Part shown: positions 33,980 to 45,251 of the stretch, piece after piece
How the letters are laid out: the number at the start of each line of letters is the position of its first letter
Numbering within the stretch: the stretch's first letter is position 1
NCBI GenBank assembly: GCA_029448655.1
Contig: JACCLO010000001.1
Location: 3,782,001-3,846,000 of the forward strand
Direction: 5' to 3'
Source of the DNA: Wolfiporia cocos
Lineage: Eukaryota > Basidiomycota > Agaricomycetes > Polyporales > Phaeolaceae
Length of the DNA stretch: 64,000 bases
Translations under genes and position numbers: made by a program
The notes under the pieces: generated by a model
The model's input: only the letters and a program-made list of their open reading frames with translations
Told to the model about the DNA's origin: nothing
The model's database searches: none

Positions 33980-36977
33980 GGAGGAAGCACACGGTCTTAC
34001 CTCCCAAAAGCGCGGCCCATGTAATTACATTGTATGAACGTGATAGATCGCTATTCATCCCTATAACCCTGGAGCTGCAGAAACCCGTGACAGTAAATGC
34101 CCTAATCGACTCGGGAGCCATGTCCTCCCTCATCCACCCAAAACTCGTCATCCGACACAGAATCCTGACTTGACCAATCAAAAACCCCATCACCATTCAC
34201 AATGTGGATGGGACCATCAATAAAGATGGACAGATAGATTGGGAAGTAACCCTTGCTATCGGATACGGAGGGAAGAGACGAAAGGTCCACTTCCTCGTTG
34301 GGAACATCGGAAAGGAAGACATGATCCTCAGATATAATTGGCTAAAGAAGGAGGGACCTAAAATCGACTGGACCAAAGGAAAAATCGACGTCACTCCTAA
34401 CAAAACCCCAGAAAAAACTGAGACCAAACACAGATTCAGGAAGAGGATTGCACAACTCTCCCGCATCCAAAAGGCCATGACCAAATCTCAAGAGTTTGCA
34501 GGGATGGCAGAAAAGAACACTGACGAAACAATCCTCCCCAAACATTTGAAAGACTTCATGAAAGTCTTTAGTAAATCGGCAGCCGCCTCCTTCCCACCGT
34601 CGAGACCCTGGGACCATGCCATCGAACTGAAACCTGATTTCGTACCCCGGGACTGCAAGGTTTACGCTCTGTCCCCCAGGGAACAGAAAGTGTCACAGAT
34701 TTCTCTGTGGCATGCGGGATTGCCCTCGCCGTGGGTTGAACGCATGGACTGACGAGTATTGGAGGTCACGTGACTAATAGATTAGATAAAGCGTGTCGTA
34801 GATGGTGGTACATACGGTACGCCCGCCCCACCAGTCCGGTACACGTGGTATGTAGATGGCGCCATAGCATGACTGAATGACACGGGAGTGCACGGCCCCC
34901 TTTAGGGTGGGCCGCGCTCTCTTAGTTACACTGCCTCTACATGTATATATACTATGTCATCTGGGGCTTACTCCCCAGACTTGTTATTCTGATGTATGGG
35001 CGATAGCCCTCCTCTCTCACTACCACTAAGCGTGCGCTCTAGGTACCTTCCAGCTACCATCAACGTTAGACCAATGAGACACAACATCGTCTCGTCTTAC
35101 GGCATGGGAGTTAGAGGCAAGGGCTGGGGCCTGAAGTACGTCTGTAGGAGTTTGTGTCAGAAAGCCATGGACGAATTCTTAGAAGAAAACCTCGCGAAAG
35201 GTTTCATCTGACCCTCAAAGTCCCCGATGGCCTCTCCCGCCTTCTTTGTCCCTAAAAAGGATGAGGGCCTGAGGCCGTGCCAAGACTACAGATATCTAAA
35301 CGAAGGAACGATCAAGAACGCTTATCCCCTACCCCTAATATCCGAGCTCTTTGAGAAGCTAAAAGGGGCGAAAATTTTCACCAAGATGGACCTGCGAGCA
35401 GGATATAACAATGTGCGGATCAAAGAAGGTGATCAGTGGAAGGGCACGTTCAAAATGAATGCAGGCCTCTTCGAACCCACAGTAATGTTCTTCGGGATGT
35501 GCAACTCGCCCACTACATTCCAGTCCATGATGAACAAAATTCTCAAGGAGGAAATAGCAGAGGGATGGGTAGTGGTGTACATGGACAACATCCTTATCTT
35601 TTCCCCAGACCAAAGCACACACCAAGAGCGAGAACGGTGAATTCTGCGAAAGCTCGCTGACAACAAGTTGTTTATAAAACCAGAAAAATGCGCTTTTGGA
35701 GTTAGCGAGGTAGAATTCCTAGGACTAGTGATCAGCCCAGGACATGTCCAGATGGACCCGGCCAAACTCCAAGGAATTCGGAAGTGGCCTGCCCCATGAA
35801 ATGTCAAGGGGGTCTGCTCCTTCCTGGGCTTTGCAAACTTCTACCGAAAATTCATTGATCACTACTCCACACATGCCCGACCACTCATCAACCTCACAAA
35901 GACCGCAAAAAGGAGCGGTTTCAGGTGGACTGATCAAGAAGAAAGGGCCTTCAAATTCCTGAAGCGTCAATTCGTAAAAGCCCCGGCCTTGTCACTCCCT
36001 GACAAAACAAAACCATTTATCCTCGAGACAGATGCATCTCAATATGCCCTTGGTGCAGTACTCAAACAGAAGGACGACGAAGGGAACGAACGACCAGTAG
36101 GCTACCTCTCCCAATCCCTCACTGCAGCCAAACGAAACTACAAAATCTACGATTGAGAGCTTCTCGGGATAGTCCGCGCCCTCGAAGAATGGCGCCACCT
36201 TCTAGAAGGAGCACCACACCAGATTCTGATCAGAAGCGATCACCAGAACCTTACTTATTGGCGAAGTGCCCAGAGATTGAATCGGAGACAAGCAAGATGG
36301 CACCTCCTGCTGTCCCAGTTTGACATCCGGTTACAACACATACCTGGAAGGAAACTAATAATAGTGGACACTCTCTCGTGTCTCCTGAATTTAGATGCGT
36401 CAGAACACAACAACGAGGATATCCTCATGTTACCCGATGAGCTGTTTGTCCACGCCATCAAGATACCGATCATCGATCGGATCAAGATCGTGAAGCCTTT
36501 CGACCCGATCACGGAACAGGCTCTCCGCTCCCTCAGAACAGGAGAGGCTGCCCCTTCCAGGACAGCAATGGAAGACTGGCAGTACAGTGAAGAGATCCTC
36601 TTGTACAAAGGACGAATATACGTTCCCAGAGACCCTACCCTGAGAAGTGATGTGGTCTCTAGATATCACGATCCAATCGCAGCAGGTCACCCCAGAATTT
36701 GGGGGACGACACTAAAGGTACAGGAACATTTCTGGTGGCCTGACCTCTGAAAGACGGTGGCAGAATACGTCAAAGGATGCGCCATATGTCAGCAAATGAA
36801 ACCCAACAGAAACCCGACGAAGCCACCACTACAACCGATTCCAACAAAGAAGGATGCCCTCCCCTTTTCGTAATGCTCCATCGACTTCATCACGGACCTT
36901 CCCCCAGTAGGGAAGTATGACTCCATTATGGTCATCGTCGATCATGGGTCATCCAAGGCGATATCGTTAACCCACGC
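33980..36977 (+). pseudogene. Pol of element F, many stops, catalytic Asp lost
   Basis: Protease (ALIDSGA near 34110), RT, RNase H (LETDAS near 36030), the integrase zinc-binding region (CAICQQ near 36780) and the start of the integrase core (SIDFI near 36880) are recognisable. The RT box reads YMDN instead of YMDD at 35578-35589, so the polymerase is dead. In-frame stops after ...RILT, ...KGFI, ...QERER, ...WPAP, ...KIYD and ...WWPDL are all TGA and fit CGA-to-TGA. One TAA near 36870 does not. A solo LTR splits RT at 34691. The gene ends at 36977 against a reversed LTR. Confidence 0.85.
34691..35159 (+). repeat. Solo LTR in pol of element F (TSD GAAAG)
   Basis: It is 469 bp, begins TGTCACAGATTTC and ends GTTTGTGTCA, flanked by GAAAG at 34686-34690 and 35160-35164. 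The stem-loop at 34960-34979 has stem TCTGGGG/CCCCAGA and loop CTTACT. Confidence 0.9.
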
Positions 36978-37334
36978 TGACACAGACTTACACGTCTGTG
37001 GGACCCTGTACAACAGGGGAATCCCTACACGCCATACAAGGCGATAGCGGTGACTCGTCGGCCGTATCCCAGAGGAACTCCTAAGAGCGACTTGTCAGGG
37101 CGGCACACAGACGAGCATGACAAGAAGGGCCCCCGGCCAGAGACGCACACAGAGAGGTGAGAGTAAGGCACCTAGTGCATTGTCGAGAATCTTAAGGATG
37201 GGGCTGTAAGACCACCATCCGCCGTACTTATACATGAAGAGTTAGCCAGTAATGGCTGCCCTAAAGATGCGGCCTGTGCACAGTATCTAAGAGGGCACAT
37301 GACTACATGTAACTACAGTGACCGATGTAACTAG
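36978..37334 (-). repeat. LTR G, reversed, right part missing
   Basis: It begins TGACACAGACTTAC (left flank CACGC) and carries an imperfect stem-loop near 37196-37220 and a reversed TATA region. It is cut at 37334 by LTR H, so its 5' end should lie right of the window. Confidence 0.72.
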
Positions 37335-37403
37335 TGACACAAACTAGTTGTGGGACTCACACTATAACCTGATAGGCAACTTGAAGTAGTTGCTGAAGGT
37401 TGG
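37335..37403 (-). repeat. LTR H, reversed, only the 3' end present
   Basis: It begins TGACACAAACTAG (left flank ACTAG) with the usual GTGGGACTCAC block. It is cut at 37404 by element E. Confidence 0.6.
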
Positions 37404-39034
37404 TGTCACAAAGTGACCTCGTAGCTATTTTTTCCATAATTTTAGCTATTATTCTGGCATTTCTACGTACAACTACGGCTTAACAGCACAATGCCGAGAT
37501 GCTGCAAGGTTATCTCATAAACTAAGGGTTATGTCACAGATTTATCTGGGGCTTACAGCATTTTTCCTATGATTATAGCAATTTACCTGGGATTTATACG
37601 TCTAACTACAAGTTATCTACGGGTTAACTCCCATTGCCACCACAATAAGCTCTTAACTGGGCTTATCAACCACATGACTAGCTTACATAATGCTACGGCA
37701 CCTCCCGGTCCAATAGCATAGTTACAGCTACGTCATACAGGTCTCGCCCGTCAGAGCAAGACCAGCCACGTCATAGATCTTAGATCATAATGATAGGCCG
37801 AGCGCGGCACGCTCGCATAATAATGTCCACACGTACAAACAGTGCCTCGCGGCCTTGTACTATTGGGTCAGCCTTCACGGCTTCCCACCGCCATAAGATC
37901 CTCGATCACAATGGCACCTCAGGCGCGCCACGCCTTCGCATAATAATGGCAACACGGCCAAATAGCACTATATTAGCACCAAGGCAATATCGCTATAGGC
38001 TCGGCCTTCTCGGCCATCCCATGGACTCGGCGTTCTCCAAGTCCCGGGCTTCTGCCATCACGGCGTTGCCCAAACACCGGTCCTCGCCTCACGGCTAAGA
38101 CCACCATATGTTCCGGTAACCATCCGGTCCGGACATATCACATGCTATGGTGCCTGCTGGCCCAATAGCATTACGACCTCGGCGTCTCGCCTTGGTCATC
38201 ACACGAAGACCGGCCAATCGCCATTATACCTCATGGTATCTGGCAACCGGCTTCCCTTATACCCGGGCTGCGCCCGTATTCACATGTCCATCCAACGATG
38301 AGACCACACGCTCTCTCTTTTACCATTGGCTCGGCCATTACCGGCGGGTCACGGCCTTTGTAGAGTAGTCGTACCACTTGGTCGCCCTTATGGCAACCAA
38401 GCCCACACTCCTTATCGGGCATGCACTATACAGTAGCACATGACCCGTTACATTTGTGTATATAAGTAGGGCCTTGACGGCCTATAACCTTAGTTCTATT
38501 CTTCTCGGCGTACGCCGTAGAAGAACCTCCTACCTCCTATTGCGTCTGATAACCTCTACCTCACCTAAGTCGCCTAGTTCATCGCAGGATACTGGCTTGG
38601 TGAGTCCCACAGAGCCATCTGTGTCAGGTTATTAGCTAACAAACACGCTAGTCATCCAATATGACACCAGCGCCTACACGCTAGTCATTCACAATGACTC
38701 AGCGGCCCGTCCTTGCAGACATGCCGCTTAGTCACAAGTCACGCACGCTGACTTATATCCCGATACCGGGCTATGTCAGCTAGATTACCTTATCTCTTAC
38801 GCCTTAGTAATACATACGGCTCAGAGTCCCTAGGGACCTACTGCAGTGGCAGAGGCCCTTTATACAATGTATATAAGCCTAGGTTCTGGCGACTACAAGT
38901 CCCCAGAACTATTCTCTTATCGGAGACACATTTACACTGCTTATCACTCTTACCTCGCCCAACACCCAACAAGTAAACGTTTGGTGAGTTCTCACTAAGA
39001 TTGTGATATGAGTCCCACAGAGTATTCTGTGTCA
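37404..39034 (+). repeat. 5' LTR of element E, split by a solo LTR
   Basis: It begins TGTCACAAAGTG (left flank GTTGG) and ends TTCTGTGTCA. TATATAA is at 38870-38876. The following inverted repeat GTTCTGG/CCAGAAC overlaps the expected RNA start. The internal region follows directly at 39035. Confidence 0.8.
37532..38626 (+). repeat. Solo LTR in the LTR of element E (TSD GGTTA)
   Basis: It is 1095 bp, begins TGTCACAGATTTATC and ends CATCTGTGTCA, flanked by GGTTA at 37527-37531 and 38627-38631. Confidence 0.92.
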
Positions 39035-41531
39035 TAAGAATAGAACTTCCTACCCCCCCACCCTTCCTTAATTGGTTGGGCGCTGGGTTTTTCCTCCTAC
39101 AGGTGTCTGAGATGCGCACCCTTTCTGCCTCTGCCTTCCTGAAAAGGTTGGTATGCTAAATGGTCGGGTTCTGGGGGATACATTGCGGTGGGGGTTTGAT
39201 CCCCCTGCCACCCTGTGGGGCGCTGCTGCCTAATCAGTGGCGGTGTCCTGTGAACCCGGACTCCAGGGTTAAGGAGAGGCGGCTGCTTCCTGACAAGGTT
39301 GCGGCTGCCAGCGTTTGAGACCCATCTACTGGGAAAAGGGGACAGTCTGCCTGTGTGCGCCCAACCCCCTGACATGGCAATCCCTGTTCAGGGACCCATC
39401 TCTACCAGTAGAGTCGCCTTTATGGCGGCGTGGGAATCTTGCAAGCCGATTCCCAGGCGTAAGGGACCCACTTTGGATCCCTAGTGGATTAAAGTGGTGA
39501 GGTGGCGTGACTCGCAAGGTCACACCGGCCTAGGTCATTGAGCGGTAGCCAACAGCATAAGTCCTCCGGGCAGCTCGGCGTGCTCACCCCGGGAAACTGG
39601 ATCTGAGGGTCCCTCTGGAAGCTTGCGGCGTAGCCCACCATCCTAGATGCGTGGAGCGCTCGTTAAAGTGCGATCTTTGATCGACAGAGGAGCTGCCCTT
39701 GATGGACACAAGGGGGGCCTAAGACGGCAAGCCTCGCTGTTGAAGCGTGGACAGGGTCGCGGTGTAATACTGCAACCCACTTTCCAGCTCGCTCCTTAGG
39801 GGGGCGGGCCGCGTATCTTCTTCCCAACCATGTGATCCAGCCAATCAAATGCTGGCAATCACCGACCCTACCCCAGAAGCAAGCGCCTCTGCATCAAGTT
39901 GCATGCGAATATCTCCTCCATTTGGAACTGGGTCATGTGCATCTATGAAGGCACCTGCAGGGCTACTTCCACGCGGCAACGTTCAAGAGTTGCCCCTAAC
40001 CATGCCCCCGTTCTTCTTGTGTTCGACTATGACCACTCAGCGTTGATCGCTGATGACCTGCTCTTTTAGGTACCCTGGTATCCCAGTCAATAGTAGATAA
40101 ATATATAGTTTTAGTGGCGGCTCCTTATAGCATTAAAAATACTTGTATTAGCTTAGAAACCACCCAATAGCATTTGTATTCGCCCTTGGAAATCCTGCGT
40201 CACCGGTTGGTCCCAGGCTATCTAGTCTGGTTAAGGTCGCTTATGTACATAAAAAGCAACCTTTACGTCTTAAGGTACAATTAGTCAATCGAAAAACGAT
40301 ACTAGTACCTTGTCCCGACGTAGGATCGCGTACGCTAGGCAAATATATGCTTATAACTATCATTACTGTGGGAATGCCTATTACCAAGTCGATTAAGATT
40401 CACATAATCTATCAGCACCCGTTTGACCTCATGGTCTTTGCTCCTGAAAAGGGGATTCGGGTTATTGAGCATTAGTCATTTGGTCATTAAGTCATAAGAA
40501 CCTTAGAACGGGGGCACCCCTTTCGGTAGTGGAATTCCTGACAAGGAAATTACCATCCGTTTGGGAAGAGACGTCTGACAAGCGTCTATAAATAATTGGA
40601 AAAAGCGCCATTTCCACTGGCCTTCCATGTACAAACAGATCGCACCAAGAAATCCTTAATTGGATCTTGCAATCTGGGTTAGAGGAAAGGAAAACAAGGG
40701 ACAAACGCTATTGATATGTGTTCCCTTGAAGTGTAGCGGAAGCCGCAAGGTTTCCAGAATCACACTTCATTTGGCATTCACCGCATTCATCGCCGAATCA
40801 CTAACCGGTCCCAAACCGGTCCCCCCCCAAATTGAAATCGACAAATTCACACGCCAACCGCAAATTCGTCAGAGACTTGCTATCTCACTCACGATTTCAC
40901 TCCAATTCAATCGCTTCTCTGTGGGCAGAACAACCGAATTAGGAAAATTCACTAGCAATAAAATGCGATCGTCCGCAAAAAGGCTCCAAAAAGAAACATG
41001 AACATCTTCCGGAGTAACAGAAGAGCCCCTTCTTTTAGGACAATCAAACTGATTTGGCAATCGGCTATCATTACAATTGCTTGGTTTACGGAAACCTACG
41101 TCGTCAAGACACGTAATAAATAAATCTGGATCTGTATCCTATTTCCGAAAAGGAATACATCTCGTCACTACATCGAATAAGGGCCTGGAAAACCCTTCGA
41201 TTCCAACAAACTAGGGCATGGGAAACCTTAGTATAAAAAATCTGGTCGCATATGCGAGCGACTACGGATACAGCCTAGCAAGGATATACGACAATAATAC
41301 CTTAGGCCCACATCCACCCACCCTTATTTGGGTACAGAGGCGGTTTAACCTCTTAAAAAACCAAAACCATAGGAATAGGTTTGATCGGGAGATCAAACGT
41401 TGAAGAGGGGGTGGAAACCCTGATTTCGCACTTAGGACCTTCAACAAAGTCCACTATCCCACGCTTACAAAGTACCTTAGGGTCTTTAAAGCACCCAACG
41501 ACATGCACTAAGAGGCTTGATTACCCTCATT
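39035..41531 (+). mobile_element. Internal region of element E, long and without clear genes
   Basis: It starts TAAGAATAGAACTTCC, the same primer-binding-site region as element D. The first 2.0 kb align with the D internal region at 62439-64000. The sequence has GC-rich structured blocks, for example the stem-loop TCCC-AGGCGTAA-GGGA at 39451-39466, then an AT-rich part. A weak 113-codon frame from a TTG at 40660 has coding-like composition but no known domain. No protease, RT or integrase is visible before the next insertion at 41532. Confidence 0.6.
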
Positions 41532-42286
41532 TGTCACAGATTTATCTGGGGCTTACAGCATTTTTCCTATGATTATAGCAATTTATCCGGGATTTATACG
41601 TCTAACTACAAGTTATCTACGGGTTAACTCCCATTGCCATACGACAAGCTCTTTACTGGGCTTATCAACCACATGACCAGCTTACATAACGCTACAGTAC
41701 CTGCCGGTCCAATAGCAACACTACAGCTACGTCATATGTCTCGCCCGTCAGAGCAAGACCAGCCACACCATAAGATCTTAGATCATAATGATAGACCGAG
41801 CGCGGCACGCTCGCATAATAATATCCACATACACAAACATCGCCACAAGGCAATGTTCTATTGGGTCGGCCTTCCTGGCTTCCCACACGTCATAAGATCC
41901 TCGATCATAATGACGCTTCAGGTGCGGCACGCCTTCGCATAAATATGTCCACACAACCATACAGCATAATATTAGCCACAAGGCAATATCGCTGTTGGTC
42001 CGGCCTTCTCGGCCATCTATACCCGGGCTGTGCCCGCGTTTACCCAAGATGATAATAAACCTCCTCCCCTACTATTGGTGCGGCCATTACCGGCCCACAC
42101 GGCCATTGTAGATAGGATCATAAACACAGTAGATAAGATAAGCTTCGCCCATTGGCAAAGCCGCATAACCCGGAAAGGTAGTACTATACAGTAGCACATG
42201 ACCTCTCCGCATACATGTATTTAAGTAGGAGCCAAGCGCTCCATACTTCAGTTCTATTCTATCGTCTACAACCTCGAGTGCCCATG
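41532..42286 (+). repeat. LTR inserted in element E, cut by element D
   Basis: It begins TGTCACAGATTTATC (left flank TCATT) and aligns with the LTR of element D up to the AGTTCTATTCTATCG start. It stops at 42286 where element D begins. Its last 200 bp or so should lie right of the window, followed by TCATT. Confidence 0.78.
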
Positions 42287-43080
42287 TGTCACAGATTTAT
42301 CTGGGGCTTACAGCATTTTTCCTATGATTATAGCAATTTATCCGGGATTTATACGTCTAACTACACGTTATCTACGGGTTAACTCCCATTGCCATACAAC
42401 AAGCTCTTAACTGGGCTTATCAACCACATGACCAGCTTATATAACGCTACGGCACCATCCGGTCCAATAGTAACACTACAGCTACGTCATAGGTCTCGCC
42501 CGTCAGAGCAAGACCAGCCACATCATAAGATCTTAGATCATAATGATAGGCCGAGCGCGGCACGCTCGCATAATAATGTCCACACATACAAACATCACCA
42601 CAAGGCAATGTTCTATTGGGTCGGCCTTCTCGGCCGCTATACCCGGGCTGTGCCCGCGTTTATCACAAGATAATAATAAACCTCCTCTCTTACTATTGGT
42701 GCGGCCATTACCGGCCCACATGGCCATTGTAGATAGGATCATAAACACAGTAGATAAGATAAGCTTCGCCCATTGGCAAAGCCGCATAACCCGGAAAGGT
42801 AGTACTATACAGTAGCACATGACCTCTCCGCATACATGTATTTAAGTAGGAGCCAAGCGCTCCATACTTCAGTTCTATTCTATCGTCGTTACCACGAATG
42901 CCCACACGCGGAGTACCATAGGTACTCCCAGTGGACTACCATCGGTAGTCCCAAGCTTTGTTTGGTTTGTGGCTGCGCTACTTCCACTAGCAACTGCTGC
43001 ACTGGGTCCATCTTCCTCGTCTAGTCGCCCTAGTACCTCAGGATAGCGACTAGGTGAGTCCCACAGGTTGATCTGTGTCA
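42287..43080 (+). repeat. 5' LTR of element D
   Basis: It is 794 bp, begins TGTCACAGATTTATC (left flank CCATG) and ends GATCTGTGTCA. TATTTAA at 42839 precedes AGTTCTATTCT at 42871 by 32 nt. Confidence 0.85.
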
Positions 43081-43082
43081 TA

Positions 43083-43093
43083 AGAATAGAACT
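43083..43093 (+). other. Self-primer binding site of element D
   Basis: AGAATAGAACT, two bases after the LTR, is a perfect 11-nt complement of the putative first bases of the RNA (AGTTCTATTCT at 42871). Confidence 0.75.
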
Positions 43094-43108
43094 TCCTACC
43101 CCCCTGCG

Positions 43109-43727
43109 TGTCACAAGAATTCTCCTAGTTTCCCTATATTTCTTACTATTTTTCCGGCAATTCTACGAATTATCTATGCCTTTCTAGACCAATAACTAGC
43201 TTATCTGGTTCATAAGTTTACGGTTACATACGTGCCGAATGATGGCCGCGTTATCTCCCGTAACGACGGTCTTATCTTATCACTAGTAGTTACCATCAGT
43301 CACATGTCTAGTTCCAGCCAATCGGACATTCCGTCCGGAAGCAGTCAGCGTATAAACGTCAGCGGACCGGGCTTTGGTCACGCCCCGTCTTTGTAATGAC
43401 AAGAGCGCAAAACGCCATTCGTGTGGCCTACGCCGCCTTTCTATATCCCGGTTTTGATCGGCATATGTATTTATTGTATATTACTAAGTACTTAGGTACC
43501 TGGGGACTTGTACATACGAATACGGACACCAGTATTATCTAATAAGACTGTTAGGGGTCTTATTTATCATGTATATATACTGGACTTGCTGAGCGCTATT
43601 GCCTCAGTTCTATTCATTGCATTCATACTACGAGTTAACCACTCCGCGTATCCTGCTTAACTCTTACAACTATCCTGCCTAACCAGCAAACCAAGCTACA
43701 ATTACAAGTAAGTGTTATCTTGTGTTA
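43109..43727 (+). repeat. 5' LTR of copy B
   Basis: It begins TGTCACAAGAATTC and ends TATCTTGTGTTA, with TG...TA ends. It shares ACATTCCGTCCGG and ACCGGGCTTTGG with the LTR at 61815, where the copy C LTRs read ACGTTCCGTCCGA and ACCGGGTTTTGG. This confirms the pairing. Confidence 0.93.
43572..43617 (+). promoter_or_regulatory. LTR core promoter and RNA start, copy B
   Basis: TATATATA at 43572-43579 lies 34 nt before A43606 of AGTTCTATTCAT. This A is the likely first base of the RNA, because the next 12 bases are exactly complementary to the primer-binding site. The same pair occurs in copy C (51697 and 51731). Confidence 0.72.
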
Positions 43728-43728
43728 T

Positions 43729-43740
43729 ATGAATAGAACT
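43729..43740 (+). other. Self-primer binding site, copy B
   Basis: ATGAATAGAACT is the exact reverse complement of AGTTCTATTCAT at the RNA start in the LTR. It replaces a tRNA-type site, as in the Tf1/sushi group. Confidence 0.8.
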
Positions 43741-44428
43741 CGCTTTCGCCCCCGCCCTCTTTGAGGGTCTGGGATTTTTTCTTCTTAGGGGTTTTCGTCG
43801 CCGTCTGCGCACCCCTGCTCGCCGCCAGGCAGCGGGGTATCCTTAGTGGGCTCTGGGGGATCACCGCCTTCGGGCAAATAGCCGGACCGTAGGCTTAAGC
43901 GGAACCAGGGGACTGGCTGCCAAGCCTTTCCCCACATGTTGGGAATCGATGGCAACGGTGTAACTTCTTGACCGGGCCGGAGACGACCTTCTCGCCTATC
44001 CCCAGGCGCACAGGGGCCACTCTATTTAGAGTTGGGATGGTGGGCACGAGTTGCCCTGCCTAGAACCGCCGCCGATACGGCTTCAGAACGATAGAGTTCT
44101 GGCCTTGGCGCCCTCTAAGTCCCTCAGGGCATGGGTTTGGTTTAAACACTGGCAGCCACCTAACTGGAGTGAGGCGTGGGCACATGCGGGGTGTAATACC
44201 CCAAATCCTGCATTCCCAGGCGTCAAGGGAAGACGACCTGCTGTATCCCCCACCTGGTAGCGTGAGAGAGACGCAATCCAGTCGCCGACACTAACTCCGG
44301 TCGAGGGCGGAGCGCCCATTGACGCCGGAGGATAAGCGCACGACACCTCAAGAAGCGACGATAAGCCCCGACAGAAGACCGCGTGATTTCCACTAGAATA
44401 GCTTACTTAGACTTCTTTTTACGTAGTC
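43741..44428 (+). other. Long structured 5' leader, copy B
   Basis: About 690 nt without a credible gene lie between the primer-binding site and ORF0. It is GC-rich with several short inverted repeats, including CCCC-AGGCGCACA-GGGG at 44000-44016 and TCCC-AGGCGTCAA-GGGA at 44214-44230. It may hold packaging or translation signals. Confidence 0.55.
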
Positions 44429-45244
44429 ATGCCGAAAGCACCACGTTTCACGGTTACTCCGAGAAACGCCGCTACGGGGGAGCGCGAGGAATGGCATATT
44501 GCCGCCTCTAAATCGCTCGAAGACCGCATCTCCGCGGTCACAGCCCCAAAGCGAGGAAAGTCCCGAAAGGGCAAAGACGTCTTCTACAGGAAGCCGAACC
44601 CCGACCCGGAGGAGATCCGAAGGGTCAACCACGAGGCCGCCATCGACGACATCAGGCGAAAGAAGCTCAACAAGCTTCTCCGCCAGAGGGAGAAGCTCGA
44701 GGCTCGGATTCAGAAACAAAGCCTGGATCAGCTGATCGCCGAGGCAGCCAGGAAGAGGGTTGAGGAAGAGAGAATGGTGAGGAGTCTTCGGGAGCGAATT
44801 GAGCCCCCAAAGAAGTCGCTGTTGGAAAGGGTGGAGGAGCTTAGGATGCCGGCCGAGTGGGTCGAGAAACGGGGTCTTGCGAACCCCAGGGACGTCCATT
44901 GCACAGAGAAAAAGTGGGACTGGTTTTTGGACGTCGACAAACAGATGAACGCCGCCCACAAGAACCTTTTCCGGCTATGGAAGGTTCCCGACGCAACCAC
45001 CACGGCCCCCATCATTGCAAAATTCACCACCCTCATCACCGATTTCGACGACCTCTCCACACACCTGGAGCAAAGGGTCCGTCAGGACTCCATGAAAAAC
45101 GAAGACCTCCGCCGCCTCGAAAAATACCTCAGGAGGGTGGAGCACGTTTTTGGAGACCTAGACGTGAAACAGCACGTTACGTACTTAAAAACACACCTAG
45201 TACATAGCGGTCTCAACTTCGACCTTGGAAAGCCACAATTGTAG
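44429..45244 (+). CDS. ORF0: unrecognised 271-residue protein upstream of gag, copy B
   Basis: An ATG at 44429 opens 271 codons ending in tandem TAG stops. The first 75 residues are basic (Arg/Lys/Pro-rich). Residues about 80-150 are a charged, Leu-containing coiled-coil. The rest is mostly helical in pattern with several Trp, and ends HVTYLKTHLVHSGLNF. I recognise no domain. An extra gene before gag is unusual for Ty3/gypsy elements. It is kept in copy C with few changes, mostly in the coil, and no frame damage. It lies on the same strand as gag, 151 bp upstream of the gag ATG. A role in RNA binding or particle assembly is a guess. Confidence 0.75.
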   Translation: MPKAPRFTVTPRNAATGEREEWHIAASKSLEDRISAVTAPKRGKSRKGKDVFYRKPNPDPEEIRRVNHEAAIDDIRRKKLNKLLRQREKLEARIQKQSLDQLIAEAARKRVEEERMVRSLRERIEPPKKSLLERVEELRMPAEWVEKRGLANPRDVHCTEKKWDWFLDVDKQMNAAHKNLFRLWKVPDATTTAPIIAKFTTLITDFDDLSTHLEQRVRQDSMKNEDLRRLEKYLRRVEHVFGDLDVKQHVTYLKTHLVHSGLNFDLGKPQL

Positions 45245-45251
45245 TAGATAG

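Larger units (their letters stand above)
30749..36977 (+). mobile_element. Element F: decayed Ty3/gypsy retrotransposon of a second family
   Basis: The order is 5' LTR, primer-binding site, gag, then protease-RT-RNase H-integrase, which is the Ty3/gypsy order. It is interrupted by solo LTRs at 32734-33813 and 34691-35159. It is cut at 36977 within the integrase by a reversed LTR. The missing 3' end of pol and the 3' LTR should lie right of the window, beyond all later insertions. Confidence 0.85.

Noticed and set aside
40040..40065. CTGATGA motif in the D/E leader as a hammerhead ribozyme core (also near 63406)
   Set aside because: I could not find the GAAA segment and the three stems in the needed arrangement.
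43728..43745. tRNA-type primer-binding site
   Set aside because: The bases after the LTR are an exact complement of the start of the element's own RNA, and I see no tRNA 3'-end complement such as TGG followed by a known tRNA end.
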